A stretch of DNA of 38,395 bases, taken from assembly GCA_964624465.1 (NCBI GenBank), contig CAZUZD010000019.1, forward strand, positions 1-38,395, read 5' to 3'. Positions 1 to 7,621 of the stretch are shown piece after piece (positions within the stretch are counted from its first letter, which is position 1; every line of letters begins with the position of its first letter). Below the pieces are notes generated by a model. The model was not told the DNA's origin, searched no databases, and saw only the letters and a program-made list of their open reading frames with translations. Source of the stretch: CAZUZD01 sp964624465. GTDB taxonomy: Bacteria; Planctomycetota; Planctomycetia; Isosphaerales; Isosphaeraceae. The position numbers and the translations under genes were made by a program.

Positions 1-276
1 GGCGGAAACAATGTTGATAATGGGCCTGCACTTCGGCCAGCGAGATCGATTCCAACGCGGCCCGCTCGCCCTGACTGCGGCGTCCCCAGGGATGCGGGTA
101 GTGCAACTTGCGAAGCTCTTGCATCGCTCGCTGGCCCGGCTCGTCTTCGATGCCGGCGAGTTCTTGCAGCGCGACCATCCGGGCCGAATCGAGTTCGTCT
201 TCCGGCAACTGAGCGCGGCGGAGCACGTCGGCATAGATACCGAGCGCGGGGATCAGATTCGCCGCGAGCGTGGGAT
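1..276 (-). pseudogene. M16 (insulinase-like) zinc peptidase fragment, open at the left edge
   Basis: The reverse strand reads in one frame through about 92 codons resembling the middle of bacterial M16 peptidases of the pitrilysin/insulinase family. Visible pieces are IYADVLRRAQLPEDELDSAR, then LQELAGIEDEPGQ, then LRKLHYPHPWGRRSQGE. The HxxEH zinc motif is not in the fragment. Its codons differ from the rest of the window: by hand count about a quarter end in A or T (gaa, caa, cat, tat), whereas neighbouring genes almost never do. It stops resembling the family at about 270-280, where an ABC ATPase tail begins on the other strand. This could be a real rearrangement, a foreign insert or an assembly chimera; I favour the last. 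The right boundary is approximate. Confidence 0.6.
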
Positions 277-367
277 CACCCTGGTCATGGTCACCCACAG
301 CGCCGAGGTCGCCGCGCATGCCGACCGCGAGGTCCGCATGCGCGACGGCGTGGTCGTGGACGCCTGA
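263..367 (+). pseudogene. C-terminal remnant of a LolD/MacB-type ABC transporter ATPase
   Basis: About 34 codons ending in TGA read RERGITLVMVTHSAEVAAH and then HADREVRMRDGVVVDA. This is the H-loop histidine region (VTH) and the extreme C-terminus of MacB/LolD-type export ATPases. Walker A, Q-loop, signature and Walker B are absent, because upstream sequence reads as an M16 peptidase on the opposite strand. Codon use is as GC-rich as the rest of the window, so this piece probably belongs to the host contig and the M16 piece does not. The tail is convergent with, and overlapped by, the 3' end of the GlcG-like gene. Confidence 0.65.
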
Positions 368-950
368 GCCGGTCGCTGGCGCAGGGCTTTGATCCCGTCG
401 GCAATGCCTCCAGCAGGGCCGCGATGCCGGCGCGGGCGACCTCGGCGTCCTGCTCGCCCGAGCCGCCACCGACCCCGACGGCGCCGATGACCTGGCCGTC
501 GAGGACGATCGGCACGCCGCCCAGCAGCGACGTGACCTTGCCGCCGCTGGCGGCGGCGGCGTTCTGGAGCGCGAGGTTCAGCAGCAGGTCGGGCTCGGCG
601 GCACCGGCGGGCAGGGGGCCGGTGGGGGCGCGGAAGGTGGCGGCGGCGGTCGCCTTGGTGATTGCCGTGGTCCCGCTGGCCGGCCGGGCGCCGTCCATGC
701 GGGCGAAGCTCAGCAGGTGGCCGCCGTCGTCGACCACCGCGATGTTCATCTTCCAGCCCTGGGCGCGCGCCTTCGCCAGCGCGGCGTCGAGCACGAGCTG
801 CGCCCCGCCCAGCGTCAGGTCGGCCCGGTTGCGGAGCACCAGCGGGGCGGGGGCACTGGCGTCGGCCGGCCTCGACGGCTCCTGGGCGGACGCGGGCCCA
901 ACCAGGAGGGTCAGCAGCAGGGCCGCGCCCAGCGGTGGCGGGCGGCGCAT
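291..950 (-). CDS. GlcG/HbpS-family (DUF336) exported protein with a suspect C-terminus
   Basis: The protein has 219 residues. It starts with a clear signal peptide (hydrophobic LGAALLLTLLVGPASA, cleavage near AQ-EP) and continues with the GlcG/HbpS fold: KMNIAVVDDGGHLLSFARMD around 70-90 and GGVPIVLDGQVIGAVGVGGG around 150-170. HbpS relatives are extracytoplasmic heme-binding or sensor-accessory proteins and GlcG is of unknown function, so the ligand here is an inference. Family members usually stop soon after the helix matching VARAGIAALLEA. This ORF runs on for about 45 Arg/Pro-rich residues that are simply antisense to the ABC ATPase remnant, so the true stop may be lost at the junction. 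The ATG shares its A with the TGA of the upstream hydrolase gene (TGATG), and GGAAGGGGG lies 7 nt upstream, so the two are probably translationally coupled. Confidence 0.75.
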   Translation of the reverse strand: MRRPPPLGAALLLTLLVGPASAQEPSRPADASAPAPLVLRNRADLTLGGAQLVLDAALAKARAQGWKMNIAVVDDGGHLLSFARMDGARPASGTTAITKATAAATFRAPTGPLPAGAAEPDLLLNLALQNAAAASGGKVTSLLGGVPIVLDGQVIGAVGVGGGSGEQDAEVARAGIAALLEALPTGSKPCASDRLRRPRPRRRACGPRGRHARRPRRCG

Positions 951-3127
951 CAGCGGTCCCCCTTCCGGCGCTGCTGGAGCATCCAGTCGAGCAGCTTGGG
1001 GTCGGAGTAGGCGCGATCCCAGCTGTTGTGGCCGACGTCGCGGTACTCGGTCTCCCGAGGCTCGGCGCCGGCGGCACGCAGGGCCTCGACCATGGCGCGG
1101 GTGCTGCCCAGCAGGCGGGCCGAGTCGGCGTCGCCGATCAGCGACCAGACGGGGAGCTTCGCGGCGGCGATCGGCGCGGCGGCCGTCGGCCCGCTGAAGC
1201 CGCACACCGGGACGATTGCCGCCCAGCGCTTCGGGTCCTGCTCGGCGAGCTGCCAGGTGCCGTGGCCCCCCATCGACAGCCCGGTCAGGATCACGCGATC
1301 GGGGTCGCCCTTGAACGTCTTGAGCACGTCGTCGAGCGCCGCCAGGGCGGCCTTCGCGTCGTCGGAGTCGGCCGCCCAGGTCTTCTGGGCCTGGGGGAAC
1401 ACGGCGATGACCGGGAAGTCGTCGGGCCGGCCGGCGATGATCGCGCCCAGGCCGGTCTGCGCCTGGGTCTTGCCGTCGGTGCCGCGCTCGCCCGAGCCGT
1501 GCAGGAACAGGACCACGGGGTAGCTCCGCTGGCCGTCGTAGTCGGTCGGCAGGAACACGGAGTAGGGCCGCTCCTGATCGCCGACCTTCAGGGTCCGGAG
1601 CTGGAAGCCGGGGCGCGGGTCGGGGCAGGGCTCGGGGGTGGCCAGCGGCTGGAGGTACAGGTCCTTGAACTCGACCTTCATCGGGCCGCCGGCGTGGATC
1701 TGCACCGCGATCTTCCCGCTGTCGGCGATGTCCGACTCGGCCTCGCGGTAGTCGACGCTGGTCACGCCGTTGAGGGTCAGGCGGATGTGATTTCCCTGGG
1801 CGCGGATCTCGTAGTGGTTCCAGTCGCCGGGGCGCACGGCCTCGAGGGCCTTCTCGGAGGCCTGAGCCAGGATCCGGTTCCGGCGCGACTCGTCGTAGAG
1901 GCTGCCCCAGTAGTTCTCGCCGATGTCGGCCTGATACCCCTTCATCTCGGTGCCGGGGATGCGCTCGCTGCGGAACTGCACGCCGCTGTTGCCCTGGCCG
2001 CCCCTGAGGCGGAACGAGAACTTGAGCACGAAGTCGCGATACGTGCCGGGGGCGACCAGGAACTCGTTGTGATCGAGGCCGGTCGTCTCGCCGGTCAGCA
2101 CGCCATCGACGACCTTCCAGTGCTGCTTGGCGCCGTCCCAGCCGTCGAGGGTGCTGTTCGTGAGCAGGGGGCGGAAGCCGGCGGTCTCGACGACGGCCGG
2201 CTCACCGCCGAGCAGGCGGGCCCAGCGGGTGACGATCGCGGCCGTGTAGGTCGAACCCGGGTCGCTCGGCTTGCCGGGCGCCCCCCCAGAGCCGCCGTCG
2301 GCCTGACGATGGGCGGCCAGGAAGGCCTTCACGGCGTCGAGGTTGGGCCGGAGCTTCATCATGTAGGCCGCCCGCATGATGCGGTAGGTCGAGCCCAGGT
2401 CGGAGGTGGTGCCGTCCTTCGACCAGCCACCGTCGGGGCGCTGGCCGGCCAGGATGGCGTCGGCGATGGCGTCCTCGTGGTCGAGCGGCTTGCCCATGCG
2501 GAGCAGGGCCGCGGCGCGGCCGCCGGTGTCGAAGGCGCGGGTGGCGGCGGTGCCCCAGGTGCCGTCCTCGTGGCGGCCGGCGGTCACGATCTCGACCCAG
2601 GTGTCGGCGACGGCCTCGGGTACGCCGGCCTTGACGGCCTCGAGCCCGGCGGCGGCCATCCGCACCTCCTCGAAGCTCTTCGCCTTCTCGGCCAGGAACT
2701 TGCTCGCCCGCTGCACCCGTTCGGGGGTGTCCAGGCCCAGCTCGTGGATCGCCATCAGCCCGATGGCGGTGGTGGTCACGTCGGGCGCCCCGCCGGGGGT
2801 GGGGGCGAAGCCGCCGGTGGCCGGGTCGATGCAGCGCTCGACGAAGGCGCGACAGCCCTTGAGGTTCGGCACCGAGCCGGCCACGTACTTGAGCGTCCGC
2901 AGGGCCGACGAGGTGGCGCCCAGCGTCGACGGCTGGCCGGCGCCGGGGCCGAAGCCGCCGTCGTCGTTCTGGAACCCGGCGATGTAGCGGGCCGTCTGGG
3001 CCATCGCCTCGGGCGCATCGGCCCGCGCCGGTGCGGTCGCCTGCGCCGGGGCCGAGGCCGGGGCCAGGAACATCGGGATCGCGAGCAGGGCCGCGCGCCA
3101 GGCGGGCGCGGCGAGGGAACGCCTCAT
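950..3127 (-). CDS. Secreted three-domain protein: cyclase-like repeats, DUF1080 and alpha/beta hydrolase
   Basis: About 725 residues with a signal peptide (AALLAIPMFLAPASAPAQA). Residues about 35-330 hold prenyltransferase/squalene-cyclase-type alpha-alpha repeats with recurring DGG/DGxW motifs (NDDGGFGPG, HEDGTWG, RPDGGWSKDG). Residues about 345-530 form a DUF1080 (3-keto-disaccharide hydrolase-like) jelly roll: LDGW, GNSGVQFRSE, GYQADIGENYWGSLYDESRR. Residues about 535-725 are an esterase or feruloyl-esterase-like hydrolase with oxyanion region LFLHGSGERG, nucleophile GLSMGG, acid IGDAD and base GHNSW, so the triad is intact. A GTG lies five codons upstream, but the ATG at 3127 has GGAGGA 7 nt before it and is preferred. 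Probable role: processing a carbohydrate or its ester outside the cytoplasm; substrate unknown. No Asp-rich catalytic motif of true terpene cyclases was seen, so the repeats may be a scaffold. Confidence 0.85.
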   Translation of the reverse strand: MRRSLAAPAWRAALLAIPMFLAPASAPAQATAPARADAPEAMAQTARYIAGFQNDDGGFGPGAGQPSTLGATSSALRTLKYVAGSVPNLKGCRAFVERCIDPATGGFAPTPGGAPDVTTTAIGLMAIHELGLDTPERVQRASKFLAEKAKSFEEVRMAAAGLEAVKAGVPEAVADTWVEIVTAGRHEDGTWGTAATRAFDTGGRAAALLRMGKPLDHEDAIADAILAGQRPDGGWSKDGTTSDLGSTYRIMRAAYMMKLRPNLDAVKAFLAAHRQADGGSGGAPGKPSDPGSTYTAAIVTRWARLLGGEPAVVETAGFRPLLTNSTLDGWDGAKQHWKVVDGVLTGETTGLDHNEFLVAPGTYRDFVLKFSFRLRGGQGNSGVQFRSERIPGTEMKGYQADIGENYWGSLYDESRRNRILAQASEKALEAVRPGDWNHYEIRAQGNHIRLTLNGVTSVDYREAESDIADSGKIAVQIHAGGPMKVEFKDLYLQPLATPEPCPDPRPGFQLRTLKVGDQERPYSVFLPTDYDGQRSYPVVLFLHGSGERGTDGKTQAQTGLGAIIAGRPDDFPVIAVFPQAQKTWAADSDDAKAALAALDDVLKTFKGDPDRVILTGLSMGGHGTWQLAEQDPKRWAAIVPVCGFSGPTAAAPIAAAKLPVWSLIGDADSARLLGSTRAMVEALRAAGAEPRETEYRDVGHNSWDRAYSDPKLLDWMLQQRRKGDR

Positions 3128-3134
3128 CGGTGCA

Positions 3135-3140
3135 TCCTCC
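3135..3140 (-). promoter_or_regulatory. Shine-Dalgarno site deciding the start of the three-domain hydrolase
   Basis: GGAGGA on the minus strand sits 7 nt before the ATG at 3127. The longer GTG-started reading (3142) would bury this site inside the coding sequence. Confidence 0.6.
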
Positions 3141-3311
3141 ACGATGGTGCGAATCGGATCGGCGGTGATGATGGCCGGGCCAGGGGGGAGCGGCGCCGGG
3201 GCCTCGATCCCGCCGCCACGCCGCTCAGTCTGCCAGGCTCCGATCCGCCCAGCAACCGCCCGCCAGCGTCCCCCGGTGCGTCACGGCCGCTCGTCGACCC
3301 GCCGCGACGCC

Positions 3312-4499
3312 TCAGGTGCCCGGCCAGCGGTCCCCCGACCCGGCGTCGAACCACGAGGCGCGTGACAGGTCGATCCGGAGCATGACCATGCGGTCGTGCG
3401 GGAGCCATCCGTCCTCGCCAGGGGAGAGCCGCAGCGTCCAGAACGGGGACGACTGGGGCTGTTGGAAGCGGGCGATCCGCTCGTGGCCCGCGAACTCCAG
3501 GCGCCCCAGCACCCCCTCGAAGGCGACCTCGCTGGCGAAGACCGGCCTGGGTTCCCCCCGAGAATACGCCTCACTCGGGGTCAGGCGCAGGTGCTCGGGC
3601 CGCACCCCCATCACGACCCGCCGCTTCTCGACCGCCAGGGGGGCCGGGACCTGGCCCGACATCATGCCGACCGCCGCTCCGCCGCGGTCGTGGCCGCCGA
3701 TGGCGTGGGCGAACAGGCGGGGCCCTGCCTCGGTGCGGGTGATTCCATCCCAGCTCGCCACCGCACCGACCAGCATCATCGGCGGCTGGCCCAGGAACCC
3801 GGCCACGGTGCGGTTGGGGGGCCGGTCGTAGAGTTCCGCCGGCGTGCCGTGGCCGGCGAGCCGGCCGTCGACGAGCACGGCCAGCCGGTCACCCAGGGCC
3901 ATCGCCTCGGCCTGGTCGTGGGTGACGTGCAGCATGGTGAACCCCTCGGAGCGCTGGAGGGCGAGCAGGTCGGCCCGCAGGGCCAGCCGCAGCGGGGCGT
4001 CGAGCGCGGTGAACGGCTCGTCGAGCAGCAGCAGACCCGGCCGCCGGGCCAGGGCGCGGCCCAGGGCCACCCGCTGCCGCTGGCCGCCCGAGAGCTCACC
4101 GGGCCGGCGACCCAGCTCGTCAGCCAGGCGCAGGCGGCCCGCGACCTCGTCGACCCGCGCCCGGATCTCGGCCCGACCGGCCCGCGCCGCCCGCAGGCCG
4201 AAGGCGAGGTTCTCGAAGACGGACAGGTGCGGGTACACGGCCGGCTCCTGGAAGACCATGCCCAGGTGCCGCTCATGGGGGGGCAGGGCGTCGACGACCC
4301 GGCCGTCCAGGGAAACGGACCCGGCGTCGGGTCGCTCCAGGCCCGCGATCAGCCGCAGCAGCGTGCTTTTCCCCGCCCCCGACGGCCCGAGCACCGCCAG
4401 CCGCTCGCCGGCCGGCACCGCCAGGTCGAGGCCCAGCAGCCCGATCGTCCCGCCGGGGTACCGCCGCGTCAGGCCGTCCAGCCGCACCGCGACGCTCAA
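3312..4499 (-). CDS. MalK/UgpC-type ABC transporter ATP-binding protein
   Basis: This 395-residue protein is a complete importer-type ATPase. It has Walker A GPSGAGKST (38-46), Q-loop FQEPAVYPHLS, signature LSGGQRQRVALGRAL, Walker B LLLLDEPFTALD and H-loop HVTHDQAEAM. A C-terminal TOBE-like regulatory domain contains VVMGVRPEHLRLTP. This layout is typical of ATPases energising CUT1-type carbohydrate importers, hence a role at the inner membrane with a sugar or polyol substrate. No permease or binding protein is adjacent, so partners would be encoded elsewhere. The first codon is TTG with a G-rich stretch 6 nt upstream; an in-frame GTG four codons later (4487) is an alternative. A TGTCAA (TTGACA on the minus strand) lies at 4549-4554, but no convincing -10 follows. 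Confidence 0.88.
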   Translation of the reverse strand: MSVAVRLDGLTRRYPGGTIGLLGLDLAVPAGERLAVLGPSGAGKSTLLRLIAGLERPDAGSVSLDGRVVDALPPHERHLGMVFQEPAVYPHLSVFENLAFGLRAARAGRAEIRARVDEVAGRLRLADELGRRPGELSGGQRQRVALGRALARRPGLLLLDEPFTALDAPLRLALRADLLALQRSEGFTMLHVTHDQAEAMALGDRLAVLVDGRLAGHGTPAELYDRPPNRTVAGFLGQPPMMLVGAVASWDGITRTEAGPRLFAHAIGGHDRGGAAVGMMSGQVPAPLAVEKRRVVMGVRPEHLRLTPSEAYSRGEPRPVFASEVAFEGVLGRLEFAGHERIARFQQPQSSPFWTLRLSPGEDGWLPHDRMVMLRIDLSRASWFDAGSGDRWPGT

Positions 4500-4619
4500 C
4501 GCCGGCCCCCGATCGATCGAAATCCGCTTGCCCGCCCGGGGGCCGGGGTGTCAAATAAGAGTTGAACCTGCCCGGCGGCGCCGGGTGGCCGCATGGCGAT
4601 GACCGGGGAGGCCGTGACG

Positions 4620-5991
4620 ATGCTGGACCTGCCGATCGGATCGAGCCGCGATCGCGACTGCGATGGGGTCTCTCGCCGGGGCTTCCTGCGGATCGGGTCG
4701 CTGGGCCTGGTGGGCCTGGGACTGCCCGAGCTGCTGCGGGCGCGGGCGGCGGTGGCGGCAGGCGCGGATGGCGGCGGGGGGGCGGCGCGACGTCTCGTGC
4801 ATCGTCGTCTGGCTCCAGGGCGGCCTGAGCCACATCGACAGCTTCGACCCCAAGCCCGAGGCTCCGGCGGAGGTGCGCGGCGAGTTCGGCGCGATCGCGA
4901 CCGGCGTGCCGGGTATCCAGCTCTGCGACCCGCTCCCGCTCCTGGCCCGGCAACAGGACAAGTTCGCCATCCTCCGCTCGCTGAACCCCAAGAACGGCTC
5001 GCACGGCGTGGCCGACGCCTACGTCCTGAGCGGCCACCCGTTCAGCCCGGCCGTCACGTTCCCCGCCTTCGGCGCCGTGGTGGCCCGCGAGCTGGGCGAC
5101 CGGACCAGCCTGCCGCCCTACGTGCAGGTGGGCACCGCGATCGACCAGCGGTTCGGCGGCGGCGTGGCCGGCTATCTCGGCGACCAGTATAACCCGTTCG
5201 TGCTCCCCGGCGACCCGTCGAGCAACGCCTTCACGGTCCGCGACGTGAGCCTGGCCGGCGGCACCGACCGGGCCCGGCTCGACCGCCGGATGCGGGTGCT
5301 CGACGCCGTCGACACCTGGCAGAAGTCGCTGGAGACGGCCCCCGAGCCGCTCGAGGCGACCGACAGCTTCTACCGCAAGGCGTACACGCTGATCACCTCG
5401 CCCGAGGCCAAGCGCGCCTTCGACCTCAAGGGCGAGGACCCCCGGCTTCGCGACCGCTACGGCCGCCACAACCTGGGGCACGGCTGCCTGCTGGCCCGCC
5501 GCCTGGTCGAGGCCGGCACCCGGTTCGTGACCGTCACCCACGGCGGCTGGGACACGCACCAGAACAACTTCGAGTCGCTGCGCAAGACCCTGCTGCCCCG
5601 GCTCGACTCGGCCATCGCCGCCCTGCTCCAGGACCTCTCCGACCGCGGCCTGCTGGAGTCGACCCTGGTGGTCGTGCTCACCGACTTCGGCCGCACGCCC
5701 AAGGTCAACCCGTCGGCCGGCCGCGATCACTGGGGCACCGCCTCGGTGGCGCTCTTCGCCGGCGCCGGGATCGCGGGCGGTCAGGTCGTCGGGGCGACCA
5801 ACGGACTGGCCGAGGCGCCCGTCGAGGCGCCGTACTACGCCGAGGATGTGGCCGCCACGATCTACGACCGCCTGGGCATCCCGCTCGACACCACCCACCA
5901 GACGCCCGACGGCCGGCCGATCGCCATCGTCGCCAACGGCCGCCCGATCCCCGAGCTGGTCGGCACCGCCGCGGGATCGCCGCCCGCCTGA
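4620..5991 (+). pseudogene. DUF1501 secreted protein, frameshifted in a G7 run
   Basis: The intact product would be about 456 residues. The N-terminus has a twin-arginine signal (SRRGFLRIGSLGLVGLGLPE) starting at the ATG at 4620, which has GGGGAGG 8 nt upstream; an in-frame ATG at 4593 is less likely. The main body reads in the +1 frame from about 4783: CIVVWLQGGLSHIDSFDPKP, then THGGWDTHQNNFESL, TDFGRTPKVNP and GRDHWG, all DUF1501 hallmarks (a sulfatase/alkaline-phosphatase-like fold). The frames join if one G is removed from the run at 4776-4782. A homopolymer miscall is the simplest explanation and a genuine null allele the alternative. DUF1501 function is unknown. Unlike the second copy at 9982, it has no DUF1549/DUF1553 partner next to it. 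Confidence 0.85.
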
Positions 5992-6169
5992 TCCGGACCC
6001 GAGCGAGCCCGGTTCGGCTGGACACGATCGCGAATTTCGGCTGATCTGGGCCGGCCCGGACCGGGAGGGATCGCGTTCGCGCGGCCGAGGGCCGACGAGC
6101 CGCCCTGCGGCCGGGGTGTCGGGGTTCGAGGCGGGCGAGGGCTGGCCCGCGCCGGCGGAAGGAGTCCGC

Positions 6170-7462
6170 ATGCCGATGCTGCCGGTCGCCGCGTCGCGGC
6201 CCGATCGCCGTGCCGACGGCGCCCACGACCCGGCGGCCTCCGCGCCGGCCGGCCGCCGCCGGGCCGACCTGGAGGCCATGCGCGCGGTGGCCATGCTGGC
6301 GGTGGTCGGGGCCCACGCGGTCATCCCCTACGCCTCCAGACGCCTGCCGGGCCTGCCGTGGTGCGTGCAGGATCGGGCGGGCTCGGCCGGCTACGACGCC
6401 CTGTTCTGGGGCCTGATCTCCTGGGCCATGCCCGCCTTCTTCTTCCTGTCCGGCTACGCCGGGGCCGCCGTGCTGGCGCGCCGGGGGCGGCGGGGGTTCT
6501 GGGCCGATCGGGTCCGCCGGATCGTGGTGCCGTTCGCCATCGCGGTCCCGCTGGTGCTCGGGCCCACGCTCCTGATCTGGGCCTACGGCTGGCTGGTCTC
6601 CGGCCGCGCCGGCCCGTTCCAGGTGCTGCGGCTGACGTTCGTCGACCGCGAGATCCGGGCCAACCGCTACGGCCCGGCGCACCTGTGGTTCCTCGAATAC
6701 CTGCTGCCAATGCTCGGGCTGCTCGCCCTGGTCGGCCCGCGCCGGCTGGCCGCAACGACGACTGCGGGGCCGCGCCGGCCGTGGGCGCCGCTGGTCGTCG
6801 GCCTGGGGCTGATCGTGCTGACGACGCTGGCCCTGCGCACCGGCCGGGCGGTGCACGGGATCGACCCGGTGCTCGACATGCGCAACTCGTTCCTGATCAA
6901 CCCCCTCCGGTGGCTGCACCACGCCGTCTTCTTCGCGGCCGGGGCGCTGGCCTTCGCGAGGCCGCGTGAGGCTCGTGACGCCTGGCTGGCGCGGTGGGCC
7001 GCCGCGCTGGTCGTGCTGGCGCTGGCGGCGGGCGGGGCGCGGTTCATGCTGCTGGCGGCCGACCTGGATGCCAGGGGCCTGGACGGCCAGGCGCTCTGGG
7101 CCGAGGCGCTGGCCGGGGCGGTCTTCGGATGGACCGCCCTGGCCGCGAGCCTGGGCCTGGCCCGCCGCTGGGCCGAGCGCCGGGCGCCGTCGCCGCTGGT
7201 GGACTGGCTGGCGGCGGCCTCGTTCTGGGTCTACGTCGTGCACTTCCCGATCGTCGGGCTGATCCAGGTCGACCTGCACCACGGGCCCGCCCCGACCTGG
7301 CTGAAGGCCGCCATCAGCTTCGGCCTCACGCTGGCGCTGACCCTGGCCGCCTTCGGGCTCATCGAGCGCCGGCGCTCGCGGGTGGCCGTCGCACCGGCGG
7401 TTGGGGGCCCGAAGCGGCAGGGCATGACCGCGCGATCATCGACGCCGGTGGGTCCCGGCTGA
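6170..7462 (+). CDS. Acyltransferase family 3 integral membrane protein
   Basis: This 430-residue protein has about ten hydrophobic segments and family signatures. These are RRADLEAMRAVAMLAVVGAH near the N-terminus (with the family's conserved His), FFFLSGYAGAAVLARRG, an inner RRIVVPFA, HLWFLEYLLPMLGL in the middle, and ASFWVYVVHFPIV near the C-terminus. Such proteins (OafA/MdoC-like) move acyl groups such as acetyl or succinyl onto extracytoplasmic glycans; the acceptor cannot be told from sequence. The start ATG at 6170 has GAAGGAG 5 nt upstream. The ORF extends further upstream to 5846, but that part overlaps the DUF1501 gene and is rejected. It has its own 178-nt upstream gap and no obvious operon partner. 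Confidence 0.82.
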   Translation: MPMLPVAASRPDRRADGAHDPAASAPAGRRRADLEAMRAVAMLAVVGAHAVIPYASRRLPGLPWCVQDRAGSAGYDALFWGLISWAMPAFFFLSGYAGAAVLARRGRRGFWADRVRRIVVPFAIAVPLVLGPTLLIWAYGWLVSGRAGPFQVLRLTFVDREIRANRYGPAHLWFLEYLLPMLGLLALVGPRRLAATTTAGPRRPWAPLVVGLGLIVLTTLALRTGRAVHGIDPVLDMRNSFLINPLRWLHHAVFFAAGALAFARPREARDAWLARWAAALVVLALAAGGARFMLLAADLDARGLDGQALWAEALAGAVFGWTALAASLGLARRWAERRAPSPLVDWLAAASFWVYVVHFPIVGLIQVDLHHGPAPTWLKAAISFGLTLALTLAAFGLIERRRSRVAVAPAVGGPKRQGMTARSSTPVGPG

Positions 7463-7621
7463 GGGGCCCGGCTCCCGGCCGGCCGAGGGCGTTCCTGGCT
7501 TGGCATCGGGGCACCGACCCGCGAGAATGGATGTGACCGCACCACTGGCTCTCCCGCCCGCCCCCGCCGCCACGGCCTCGACCCGCCCCGCGTCGTCCAC
7601 CTGCCGGTCGGAGCACGCGTC

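Noticed and set aside
662..3385. A 907-codon open frame on the plus strand
   Set aside because: It lies antisense to the three-domain hydrolase, which has clear family motifs; its own sequence is Gly/Ala/Arg/His low complexity.
4549..4554. TTGACA on the minus strand as promoter of the ABC ATPase gene
   Set aside because: At 16-18 nt spacing only GC-rich hexamers are found, so no -10 supports it.
5846..6169. Longer N-terminus of the acyltransferase gene
   Set aside because: It overlaps the DUF1501 3' end in another frame and lacks similarity; the ATG at 6170 has a strong ribosome site.
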